Positions 7,839 to 14,298 of a stretch of 57,389 bases of DNA are shown in pieces. Origin of the DNA: an uncultured Bacteroidales bacterium (GTDB lineage Bacteria; Bacteroidota; Bacteroidia; Bacteroidales; Bacteroidaceae). The notes beneath the pieces are model-generated. The model did no database searches, was not told the DNA's origin, and worked only from the letters and a program-made list of their open reading frames with translations. The stretch covers positions 1-57,389 of the forward strand of contig CACWFY010000020.1 of the NCBI GenBank assembly GCA_902760345.1. The letters run 5' to 3'. Numbering within the stretch: the first letter of the stretch is position 1; every line of letters starts with the position of its first letter. Position numbers and translations under genes: made by a program.

Positions 7839-9306
7839 CGATTTGCGCTTTCGGCCAGTTGATGAGGTAGAGCTGCTCTGTGGCACGCGTAAAGGCAGTA
7901 TAGAGCCAGTGCAGGTAGTCGACGCTGAGCATGTCGTCAGTCATGTAGCCCTGGTCCACATAGATGTGCGCCCACTGTCCGCCCTGTGCCTTATGGCAGG
8001 TGGCGGCATAGGCGTATTTCACCTGCAGGGCATTGTAGTAGCGGTCCTCCTTCAGCGCCTTCAGGCGGTCTGCCTTGCGGGGTATGTCGGCATAGTCTTC
8101 CAACACCTTATTATACAGGGTCTCCTGCTGGTCGCGCGTTAGGGCGGGGGCCTCGCTGGTCAGCGTGTCGAGCAGCACGGTGGCCGTCAACTCATAGTCG
8201 TCGTAGTCTGGGAAGGCCACGGTGACCTCAGCAAAGCGGAAGCCATACTGCTCGTGCACATTGCGCACCCTGCGCACCACGCACATGTCGCCGTTGGCAA
8301 TGAACTCCATGGACTGTTCTCTCTGTGAGAGTGTGGCATTGCGAGGGCTATTAGCTAATTGCTGTCTGCTTTCTGCTAAAGGCCAGTAATAGTTATTCTT
8401 CACCACCATCAGCTGGTCGCCAGTGGTCAACTCCTCTTCGCGTCCCAATATCTGATTGCGGATGCCTTGGTTAAAGATGTTGGCACGCTTGTTGGAGCGT
8501 GTCACAACCAACGTCTCGTCGAGTCCTACCTTCGAATAGCTGCTGGCCAGCGTCTCTATCAGTTCGTCGCCAGGCACTACATGAATGTCCGTAAACCCGT
8601 CAAGCAGTATCTTGGGAAGAGTAACAGGGAGGGTGAAACTCGCCTCTCTACTTGGAGAGGGGTCGGGGGAGAGGCTCCTGATCTCAGTAGCATTCCACAG
8701 AATGCCACTCTCCTGACTCTGGCGCAGCACCTCGTTGAGCGTACACTCATAGACGTGCAATCCATAGCTGCGCAGCACGGGAGCCATCAGTGCCGGGCTC
8801 TCTTCCTCGCCGACAGGTGGCAGCTGTGCCTGGTCGCCGATGAGCATCATCCGACAGTTACGGCCATTATACACAAAGCTAATCAGGTCGTCCAACAGAC
8901 TACGGCCCTCGCCATTGAGACTAACCATCGAGGCCTCGTCGACGATGAACAGCGTGTCCTTGGCATTGTTATAGCCCAGTTCGAAGCCGCCCTCCAAGGA
9001 CTTCTGTCTGTAGATGCGGCGGTGGATGGTATAGGCCGCACTGCCCGCATACAGCGAGAACACCTTGGCGGCACGCCCTGTTGGTGCCAGCAGTACCAAC
9101 TGCTTCTCCAACGACTGCAAAGCACGCACGATGGCTGCCGCCAGCGTCGTCTTACCCGTACCTGCCGAACCTCGCATCACCATGACGGGCATCATACGAC
9201 TGTCAGCCATAAATGTCGTAAAGACATCTATGGCCTGCTGCTGCTCCCTTGTCGGCTCATAGCCGAAAGCACCGCGTACACGATATTTCAACTCGTCAGC
9301 AATCAT
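7828..9306 (-). CDS. RecD/Dda-like superfamily 1 DNA helicase
   Basis: A 492-residue ATP-dependent helicase. Walker A is in MRGSAGTGKTTLAAA near residue 40, Walker B in LFIVDEASMVS, motif III in MLIGDQAQLPPVG, and the C-terminal UvrD_C_2-type motifs in ATCHKAQGGQW and LYTAFTRATEQLYLI. It lacks the long N-terminal part of RecD and RecD2 and is closest in size to Dda-type or short RecD-like helicases; a role in replication-fork or recombination repair is inference. The start at 9306 (MIADELKYRVRG) is chosen because a TATCTTTG box lies 9 bp upstream; the frame remains open further upstream. Two features are odd: a run of six heptamers (8347-8388) and a G/C-rich palindromic insertion (about 8626-8679), both read in frame in regions between conserved motifs. 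Confidence 0.88.
   Translation of the reverse strand: MIADELKYRVRGAFGYEPTREQQQAIDVFTTFMADSRMMPVMVMRGSAGTGKTTLAAAIVRALQSLEKQLVLLAPTGRAAKVFSLYAGSAAYTIHRRIYRQKSLEGGFELGYNNAKDTLFIVDEASMVSLNGEGRSLLDDLISFVYNGRNCRMMLIGDQAQLPPVGEEESPALMAPVLRSYGLHVYECTLNEVLRQSQESGILWNATEIRSLSPDPSPSREASFTLPVTLPKILLDGFTDIHVVPGDELIETLASSYSKVGLDETLVVTRSNKRANIFNQGIRNQILGREEELTTGDQLMVVKNNYYWPLAESRQQLANSPRNATLSQREQSMEFIANGDMCVVRRVRNVHEQYGFRFAEVTVAFPDYDDYELTATVLLDTLTSEAPALTRDQQETLYNKVLEDYADIPRKADRLKALKEDRYYNALQVKYAYAATCHKAQGGQWAHIYVDQGYMTDDMLSVDYLHWLYTAFTRATEQLYLINWPKAQIDNA
8347..8388. repeat. Degenerate heptamer array inside the helicase gene, 6 units
   Basis: Units GCTATTA, GCTAATT, GCTGTCT, GCTTTCT, GCTAAAG and GCCAGTA follow with exact 7-bp period and a shared GC start. 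They encode the stretch WPLAESRQQLANS, 42 nt or 14 codons. Confidence 0.6.
8626..8679. repeat. G/C-rich palindromic insertion read in frame (helicase)
   Basis: A stretch containing CCTCTC (8643-8648) paired with GAGAGG (8655-8660), flanked by G-rich runs. In coding direction it gives SLSPDPSPSREASF. The word order CCCCCGaCCCTCTCC-AAtAGAGaGG matches the element in cobQ at 46186-46262. It interrupts the spacing between helicase motifs, so it looks like a mobile coding insert. Confidence 0.55.
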
Positions 9307-9314
9307 TGATGCTG

Positions 9315-9322
9315 CAAAGATA
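9315..9322 (-). promoter_or_regulatory. -7 box of the helicase operon
   Basis: TATCTTTG on the minus strand, followed by GCAGC and the ATG at 9306. A clear -33 box is not seen. Confidence 0.5.
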
Positions 9323-9399
9323 CAACTTTTTTTCAAAAAACACATCACTATTACGCAAAGATTGATGTCGCAAGTGCTTGCTGATTCGATAATAATTCG

Positions 9400-9407
9400 T
9401 AATTTTG
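9400..9407 (+). promoter_or_regulatory. -7 box of the TSCPD gene
   Basis: TAATTTTG followed by GCAG, 27 bp before the ATG at 9435. It lies inside the longer open frame that starts at 9405, which argues for the 9435 start. Confidence 0.5.
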
Positions 9408-9434
9408 CAGCAGAATCAACAAACGCAAAGTGAT

Positions 9435-9707
9435 ATGAAGACAAAACATGTACAGTACCAGACGCACGGAACGTGCTCGCAACTGATTGACGTAACAGCC
9501 GACGAGAACGATGTCATCCAGCAGGTGTTCTTCCTGGGTGGATGCAATGGCAACCTGCAAGGCATCAGTCAACTGGTGAGAGGCCAGCGTATAGATGATG
9601 TCATCCCCCGTCTGAACGGCATCCGCTGTGGTGCCAAGAGCACCTCCTGTCCCGACCAGCTATGCAGGGCACTGGAGCAGCTGAAGCAAGCACCAGCCAA
9701 AGAATAG
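9435..9707 (+). CDS. TSCPD domain protein (TIGR03905 type)
   Basis: A 90-residue protein consisting of one TSCPD domain: TCSQLIDV near the start, GGCNGNLQGISQLVRG in the middle and the name-giving STSCPDQLCRAL near the end. The four cysteines in these motifs suggest metal binding. The domain also occurs at the C-terminus of some ribonucleotide reductases; the stand-alone form has no established role. It is transcribed divergently from the helicase operon, each with its own -7 box about 80 bp apart. The start at 9435 (MKTKHVQYQTHG) is preferred over the longer frame because the promoter box precedes it. Confidence 0.85.
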   Translation: MKTKHVQYQTHGTCSQLIDVTADENDVIQQVFFLGGCNGNLQGISQLVRGQRIDDVIPRLNGIRCGAKSTSCPDQLCRALEQLKQAPAKE

Positions 9708-9737
9708 ACACACTCCATCACAAATAACACTAAAAGC

Positions 9738-9791
9738 GGTGTCACACTCACGTTCAAGTTACTGATATACTGCACAATAAGTGTGACACCT
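9738..9791. repeat. 11-bp perfect inverted repeat around GTGTCACAC
   Basis: GGTGTCACACT at 9738-9748 and its complement AGTGTGACACC at 9781-9791, separated by 32 bp. It lies 30 bp past the TSCPD stop. More GTGTCACAC/TGTCACAC words follow near 10102 and 10130. It may be a protein-binding site pair or a weak terminator without a T run. Confidence 0.6.
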
Positions 9792-9842
9792 ATTTTCCGT
9801 GGCGATGATTAACATGTCACCGACACTGCTCCCCCAAAAGCT

Positions 9843-9932
9843 TGCAATCAACACCCGCTATATGTATTTTACTGCAATCAACACCTGCTATATGTATTAT
9901 CTTGTAATCAACACCTGCTATATGCATTTTCC
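9843..9932. repeat. Three tandem 30-bp repeats
   Basis: Units at 9843-9872, 9873-9902 and 9903-9932 share the core AATCAACACC(C/T)GCTATATG and differ at a few positions. There are no spacers, so this is not a CRISPR. It lies in the 690-bp gap after the TSCPD gene, 17 bp before the long palindrome. Confidence 0.85.
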
Positions 9933-9949
9933 TGCATCCTCCGATGACC

Positions 9950-9989
9950 GTCGCAGATATTTTTGACGGCCGTCAAAAATATCTGCGAC
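9950..9989. repeat. Perfect 40-bp palindrome
   Basis: Twenty bases (9950-9969, GTCGCAGATATTTTTGACGG) are followed without a loop by their exact reverse complement (9970-9989). Such a perfect palindrome can extrude as a cruciform and is usually unstable, so its presence suggests recent origin or function. No transposase is nearby. Neither strand shows a T run after it. Confidence 0.9.
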
Positions 9990-10188
9990 AGTTGCAACAC
10001 AACCCACGAAAGCCTAAAAAGAAAGGTAGTTACAGCACATTTTTCCAGATTAAAAGGGTACAAGGCCCAACCTATTTAACAACTTTTTTGATTTGTAAAT
10101 CTCCAAAAACAAGTGTCACACTAAACGCGCTGTCACACAGCAAATTAGACGTGACAGTGATACTTGAAATCACGTAGAATAAAAAAGA

Positions 10189-10305
10189 ATGAAGGAAAAT
10201 TTGGCTGTGTCAATCAAAGGGAAAGTCCCTCTGATTGTCATTTTAGTGGTAGCATTCTTGACCTTCAGCAAGATGCGCTTTAGCGGAGATATATTCTTGC
10301 GGTAA
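10189..10305 (+). CDS. Possible 38-residue membrane miniprotein
   Basis: ATG at 10189, stop at 10303-10305. The product begins MKENLAVSIKGKVP and has one hydrophobic run, LIVILVVAFLTF (about residues 15-26), then a basic tail. Codons are plausible, but there is no good promoter, and the first half overlaps a 12-bp imperfect stem (10211-10222 with 10226-10237). It may be a remnant of a longer membrane protein. Low confidence. Confidence 0.25.
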   Translation: MKENLAVSIKGKVPLIVILVVAFLTFSKMRFSGDIFLR

Positions 10306-10398
10306 TCCCGTTTTTTTGTGTGTTTTTGCAGAAAGTGGCGTTTGAATATAAGAAGAAAGGAATTTTCTCGTTATTATATGCAGAAGTAAAAGAAACAA

Positions 10399-12180
10399 AT
10401 GAAAACAAAGATCTTAACATTGTTGTTTGCCCTCGTCAGTGTGGTAGCGATGGGGCAGAAGAAAGTGGTATGGGAGGAGTTGGCAGTTAGCTATTCTCCC
10501 AATCCTCAGTTTATGATAACAAAGGTGGAATTCTCGAAAGAGAAGACAACGCTATATGCCGCTTATCAGTATCCACCAGATGGGTGGTTTCGGATTTCCG
10601 GGGAGAGTTATCTGCAATCGGAAGGGAAGACGTATGCCATTGTTGGAAGCGACAGCATCGCGCTGGATGAGGAGTGCTACACCGACAAGGATACTTGGCT
10701 CAGGAAATTTGTCCTTTATTTCAAACCCTTGCCTCTTGACACAAAAGAGTTTGACTTTCTGGAAGGCACGACATTGAACGATTTCAAGGTGTTCGCCATC
10801 CATGAGAAGAGTTACACGATGCCCGTCACTCCTGTGCCGGATGAATACAAAGCCGACTATGCAGAGGAGGATTTACTGGCGGAAATGAAATACAGCGATG
10901 AACCAGCCACCATCCATTTCAAGGCGATGAACTACCGAAAGGGAATGAATACGGAGGTGCAGGTTCAGTATGTGGACTTGAAGAATCCTTCAAAGCCCGT
11001 GGATGTGGACGTGAGGCTGGACGATAACGGAGAGGCAACCCTTCGTCTTCCAATATATTTTCCCCAGATAGGATGGGCTTCCATCTTCAACGTTCCGTGG
11101 ACTTCTCAATGTGCTCTCTATCTTGCCTCAGGCAAGGAAGTGACAGTGTTGATTGACATGTTGCACGATGATTCAGGAGCCAACAGCAAATTTGTAGGAT
11201 TCAAGGGCTATTTCGCCAAGTTCGACAGGGAAATGTATCCACTTGTGGTGAATTATAATAAGGCGTTTGCTGAGACGGAAGGGACTAATTGGAAGGAAAT
11301 TCATGATGTGGCAACTTTGATGAATGCTGTAAAGAAAGAAAAAGATGATGGTGTGGATATATTAAAAGGATTCTCATGCAGCAAAACGGCAATGGACTAT
11401 CTGATGGCAGACGAATATAATCCTCCCTACCTTGATAACGTTGTTGCGGACTCGTTGCTCAACTCCAAGGAATTCACGGATTTTGTCCTTCGGCATTACA
11501 CCAAGAATTTGTATTCTCCGACGGCAGTGTTTGGCTATCCCTTTGTCGATGCCAGCAAATATTATGTGAAAGCCACTGACGCACGCGGCATCAATGCCGA
11601 CCTTGCCCGCTACTGCTACTACCTGCCCCTGGTGCTCAATGGGAAGGATGTTCCCAAACCGCTCATCGAGGACAAGAATCTTTCGGACTTGTACGACAAA
11701 TACGTGGAGGAATACAAACAGAGTGTTGCATCCAACAAGGAGAAGATAACAGGCAATGACCATATCCATTATCTGGACATGACAGATGTCTCGCCCGACA
11801 GCATCTTGTCAACTATCCTCAATCGATACAAAGGCAAGACGGTGCTCATCGACATCTGGGCAACATGGTGTGGTCCCTGCAGGGTCGCCATTGACCAAAT
11901 GAAGCCTATGAAGCAGGAACTGGACGGCAAGGACATCGTGTACATCTACATGACCTCATCCACTTCTCCGTTCGACAGATGGAAAGAACTTATCCCTGAT
12001 ATACACGGGGAGCACTACTACTTGACAGAAGAACAGTTGAATCATATTCTTCAGCAATATGGAGAACAGGCTTACCCCACCTACGCCATCTATAACTCCA
12101 AGGGAGAGAGGACTTATCTGATGACAGGCTTCCCCGGCGTGGAGGTCATGAAGGAAGAATTAGAAAATGCAATGAAATAA
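10399..12180 (+). CDS. Secreted thioredoxin-domain protein (TlpA/AhpC-TSA type)
   Basis: A 593-residue protein with a signal peptide (MKTKILTLLFALVSVVAMG, cleavage near residue 20), a long N-terminal and middle part without recognised motifs, and a C-terminal thioredoxin fold from about 470. The active site WCGPC is at 490-494 in LIDIWATWCGPC, and the cis-proline loop is QAYPTYAIYN. Such proteins in Bacteroidota act as periplasmic thiol-disulfide reductants, perhaps on cytochrome or outer-membrane protein maturation; no partner is encoded beside it. It stands alone between repeat-rich gaps. Upstream, TGTTTTTG near 10325 is only a weak -7 match. Confidence 0.88.
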   Translation: MKTKILTLLFALVSVVAMGQKKVVWEELAVSYSPNPQFMITKVEFSKEKTTLYAAYQYPPDGWFRISGESYLQSEGKTYAIVGSDSIALDEECYTDKDTWLRKFVLYFKPLPLDTKEFDFLEGTTLNDFKVFAIHEKSYTMPVTPVPDEYKADYAEEDLLAEMKYSDEPATIHFKAMNYRKGMNTEVQVQYVDLKNPSKPVDVDVRLDDNGEATLRLPIYFPQIGWASIFNVPWTSQCALYLASGKEVTVLIDMLHDDSGANSKFVGFKGYFAKFDREMYPLVVNYNKAFAETEGTNWKEIHDVATLMNAVKKEKDDGVDILKGFSCSKTAMDYLMADEYNPPYLDNVVADSLLNSKEFTDFVLRHYTKNLYSPTAVFGYPFVDASKYYVKATDARGINADLARYCYYLPLVLNGKDVPKPLIEDKNLSDLYDKYVEEYKQSVASNKEKITGNDHIHYLDMTDVSPDSILSTILNRYKGKTVLIDIWATWCGPCRVAIDQMKPMKQELDGKDIVYIYMTSSTSPFDRWKELIPDIHGEHYYLTEEQLNHILQQYGEQAYPTYAIYNSKGERTYLMTGFPGVEVMKEELENAMK

Positions 12181-12185
12181 AGAGA

Positions 12186-12293
12186 ATGTCATTCTCTACG
12201 GCAGACCTGAGCGACATCAGTTTTGAGGACTACCCCCTGAACAGCAGCATCTCCATGGCTGCCAACACGCGTGAAATCTGCGAACCGCTATGA
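12186..12293 (+). pseudogene. 35-codon coding remnant of unknown family
   Basis: An open frame six bases after the thioredoxin gene reads MSFSTADLSDISFED and ends TREICEPL before TGA. Its codon use resembles genes here and the frame is dense in acidic and polar residues like the tail of a larger soluble protein, but I do not recognise the family. It is followed directly by the 3' end of the opposing DUF1016 gene. I read it as the C-terminal leftover of a deleted gene; a short real gene is possible. Confidence 0.3.
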
Positions 12294-12337
12294 TAAGCAG
12301 ATGCCAAACTCTGATTGAAATGCAAATCCATCATACG

Positions 12338-13504
12338 TTAATCTGATTCTTCCTTTATCAACTTCTTTAACTCTTCAACATCAGGCAGGATTTGTTGCAG
12401 AGATGTAGGCATCTCTGCAAGTGTTTTGTAGGTTGATACTCCCATCGGCTTATTATAGTCACGTACAGCATATTCTGCATAAGCCTGATTTGCACTTCTG
12501 CAAAGCACAATACCGATACATGGATTTTCATGGGGCTTTTTAATCTTGTCGTCCAACACTTGCATATAGGCATGTAATTGTCCTAGATAAGCTGGTTTGA
12601 ATTTTCCTTTCTTAAGTTCAATAGCCACCAACGCATTCAGTTCACGGTTGAAGAATAGTAGGTCACTCTTCAACTCTTCCCCATAGACTTCCAAGTGATA
12701 TTGATTTCCTACAAATGCAAAATCACGCCCCAGTGTCATAATAAAACGCTTGATATTTTGTACAATACGCTGCTCTACTATCTTTTCGTCAACATCGTCT
12801 TCTTCAGCATCAATGTCCTCCACATTTATATAGTCAAGCAGGTACTCATCCTTAAACATACGAATAGCTTTCATGGCCACTTTTGCTGTTGGCATGGTTT
12901 GAGCAAAGTTGTTTGGTGCTGTATGTTCTGGTTGTGGGATACCCGCCTTCAACACATCGCGTAATGTGTACTTATCCCATTGGTGGACAACAGCTTCATG
13001 AATGCAAAAAAGCACTTCATGAATGTTCTTTGTCTTGTGCAGAATCTCCATGTGATGCGAGAAACTGATACCAAGAAACTCATCTCGGTTAATTTCGGTC
13101 GCCAATGGCGACCATTTTGCCAAGGAAAAAGTATCATGTAATATCTGGTCCTTTAGATTAAAACTATCCAAATCGGTCGCCGTCGGCGACCGATTTATGT
13201 ATTGAGACCAAAATTCCGCAAATGTACGCATCTTTTTAATGCTTTCTTCTGAGAAGCCACGTAAACCAGGTAATTCTCTTCGTAATTGGTCACTAATAGA
13301 CTTGATGGCCCCAGTTCCCCATTTTCCATCTCTAGAATTGGCAGAAACATATAGGCCCACACCAAAATATAGTGACAATTGTGAGCCACTAATCATTTTT
13401 GCTGCACGTGCCTGACTTTGCAGAATAGCAGTCTTGATGTCTATTACAGCTTGTTTTAGCTCTTGAGCCAACCCTCTATTTATATCTTTTGTCAATATGT
13501 TCAT
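12338..13504 (-). CDS. PDDEXK nuclease domain protein (DUF1016/YhcG family)
   Basis: A 388-residue protein. The N-terminal ~170 residues are the DUF1016_N helical domain (GSQLSLYFGVGLYVSANSRD, KWGTGAIKSISDQLRRELPG, GFSEESIKKMRTFAEFW). The C-terminal ~150 are the nuclease-fold domain: FAFVGNQYHLEV, then ELKSDLLFFNRELNALVAIE with the Asp and Glu-x-Lys (IELKKG) of a PD-(D/E)XK centre, and GQLHAYMQVLDD. The family is widespread in mobile DNA and linked to restriction-type or defence roles, but the activity is not settled. It starts 9 bp after a stump of a Dam methylase and uses that gene's promoter, so the pair looks like a decayed methylase-nuclease unit. Confidence 0.9.
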   Translation of the reverse strand: MNILTKDINRGLAQELKQAVIDIKTAILQSQARAAKMISGSQLSLYFGVGLYVSANSRDGKWGTGAIKSISDQLRRELPGLRGFSEESIKKMRTFAEFWSQYINRSPTATDLDSFNLKDQILHDTFSLAKWSPLATEINRDEFLGISFSHHMEILHKTKNIHEVLFCIHEAVVHQWDKYTLRDVLKAGIPQPEHTAPNNFAQTMPTAKVAMKAIRMFKDEYLLDYINVEDIDAEEDDVDEKIVEQRIVQNIKRFIMTLGRDFAFVGNQYHLEVYGEELKSDLLFFNRELNALVAIELKKGKFKPAYLGQLHAYMQVLDDKIKKPHENPCIGIVLCRSANQAYAEYAVRDYNKPMGVSTYKTLAEMPTSLQQILPDVEELKKLIKEESD

Positions 13505-13513
13505 TGTGTTGAT

Positions 13514-13597
13514 TTAGTCAGCAGGAAGCAGAATTTTTAGCTGGTCAATGAGTTGTGTTTTACCACCAACCCATTTGACGAATGGTTTCGCTTTCAT
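13514..13597 (-). pseudogene. dam: Truncated Dam-type (D12 class) adenine methylase, 27 codons
   Basis: The frame begins MKAKPFVKWVGGKTQLIDQL and stops after 27 codons at TAA. PFVKWVGGKTQLI is the SAM-binding motif I (FxGGK) that opens every D12-class adenine-N6 methylase. Nothing of the remaining ~250 residues exists downstream; the next gene starts 9 bp later. A promoter stands in the expected place. The inference is that the body of a dam gene was deleted cleanly, leaving the start fused upstream of the DUF1016 nuclease. Confidence 0.75.
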
Positions 13598-13626
13598 TGT
13601 ATGCGTGTGTTAGTTATAGTTGAATG

Positions 13627-13657
13627 CAAAGGTACAAAGAAAATTATTTTAATGCAA
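13627..13657 (-). promoter_or_regulatory. Promoter of the dam stump and DUF1016 gene
   Basis: On the minus strand TTG (13655-13657), a 20-bp spacer and TACCTTTG (13627-13634), 30 bp before the ATG at 13597. Confidence 0.6.
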
Positions 13658-13711
13658 GATTTTGGTGAAAAGATTTGGAAATATCAGAAAAAGTTTTTAT
13701 CACTTCACAGC

Positions 13712-13830
13712 TGTGACCATGTGACCATTTAGTCGGCTTAGCGGTTTTGTTATTTGCGTAAACGATTGAATATTAATATATTACACTATTGCGATATCGT
13801 CCTTTGCTTTTCTGTGGTCACATGGTCACA
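13712..13830. repeat. 16-bp inverted repeat, 87 bp apart
   Basis: TGTGACCATGTGACCA at 13712-13727 and its exact complement at 13815-13830. Each arm is itself built from GTGACC words and the right arm continues into ACTGTGACCGTGACCG. The enclosed 87 bp are A/T-rich with no gene. It may be a binding-site cluster. Confidence 0.75.
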
Positions 13831-13859
13831 ACTGTGACCGTGACCGTTTCTTGCCGAAA

Positions 13860-13996
13860 TTAGTTGCATACAGCGGCGTATTAGTTGTATACAGACCTGT
13901 ATTAGCTGTATCCAGACCTGTATTAGCTGTATCCAGAACTGTATTAGCTGTATCCAGAACTGTATTAGCTGTATCCAGAACTGTATTAGCTGTATT
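13860..13996. repeat. Six tandem 21-bp repeats plus a partial seventh
   Basis: Units start at 13860, 13881, 13902, 13923, 13944 and 13965, with an 11-bp partial at 13986. The core is TTAGCTGTATCCAGAACTGT. Units 4 to 6 are identical and the outer ones diverge, the usual mark of recent expansion in the middle or right. There are no spacers. 21 bp is three heptamer lengths and seven codons, so an open frame runs through it, but no start or domain supports a gene. Confidence 0.9.
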
Positions 13997-14048
13997 CATC
14001 AATCATAGGGACAGTTTTTTGATTGAACAGTGTATAGTACATCTATGT

Positions 14049-14129
14049 TAATAGTTGAGCAAACATTTAACATGCCTCAAACCCCGATGTGCAAAGGGTT
14101 TGAGGCATGTCATGTTAATAGGTTAATAG
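14049..14129 (+). repeat. 81-bp dispersed hairpin element, copy A
   Basis: The same 81 bp occur inverted at 48448-48528 with only a few differences. The core stem pairs CATGCCTCAAACCC (14071-14084) with 14096-14109 across an 11-nt loop. Neither copy has an open frame. It is a dispersed, MITE- or REP-like intergenic element. Confidence 0.9.
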
Positions 14130-14263
14130 TTCTTGTGCTGACCCCACACAACATTGGATGTACGAACGTGAGAGTGTACCCTCTTCATGGTTCTATCGTC
14201 CATAAAGATAAATAGGTAAGAAAAAAGAATGGGCAAAATGATACAATTATCATTCTTTTTTTG

Positions 14264-14271
14264 TACTTTTG
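14264..14271 (+). promoter_or_regulatory. -7 box of the solute-binding histidine kinase
   Basis: TACTTTTG, 27 bp before the ATG at 14299. An A/T-rich dyad (AATGATA-CAAT-TATCATT, 14237-14254) occupies the spacer region and could be an operator. Confidence 0.5.
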
Positions 14272-14298
14272 CAACAGAATATAGAAACACCTAAGACA

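Noticed and set aside
9944-10177. 77-codon frame across the 40-bp palindrome
   Set aside because: The frame starts in the palindrome and shows no recognisable domain, promoter or codon preference; more likely chance.
13860-13996. CRISPR array
   Set aside because: Units are contiguous with no spacers; the same applies to the 30-bp and 23-bp arrays. No cas genes in the window.
13851-14051. Open frame with repeated VLAVSRT heptapeptide
   Set aside because: Produced by the 21-bp tandem repeats, which are a multiple of three. No promoter, domain or sensible ends.
14221-14261. Terminator upstream of the solute-binding histidine kinase
   Set aside because: The AAAAAAGAATG/CATTCTTTTTT dyad with T run resembles one, but no rightward gene precedes it and it overlaps the kinase promoter; an operator or chance is more likely.
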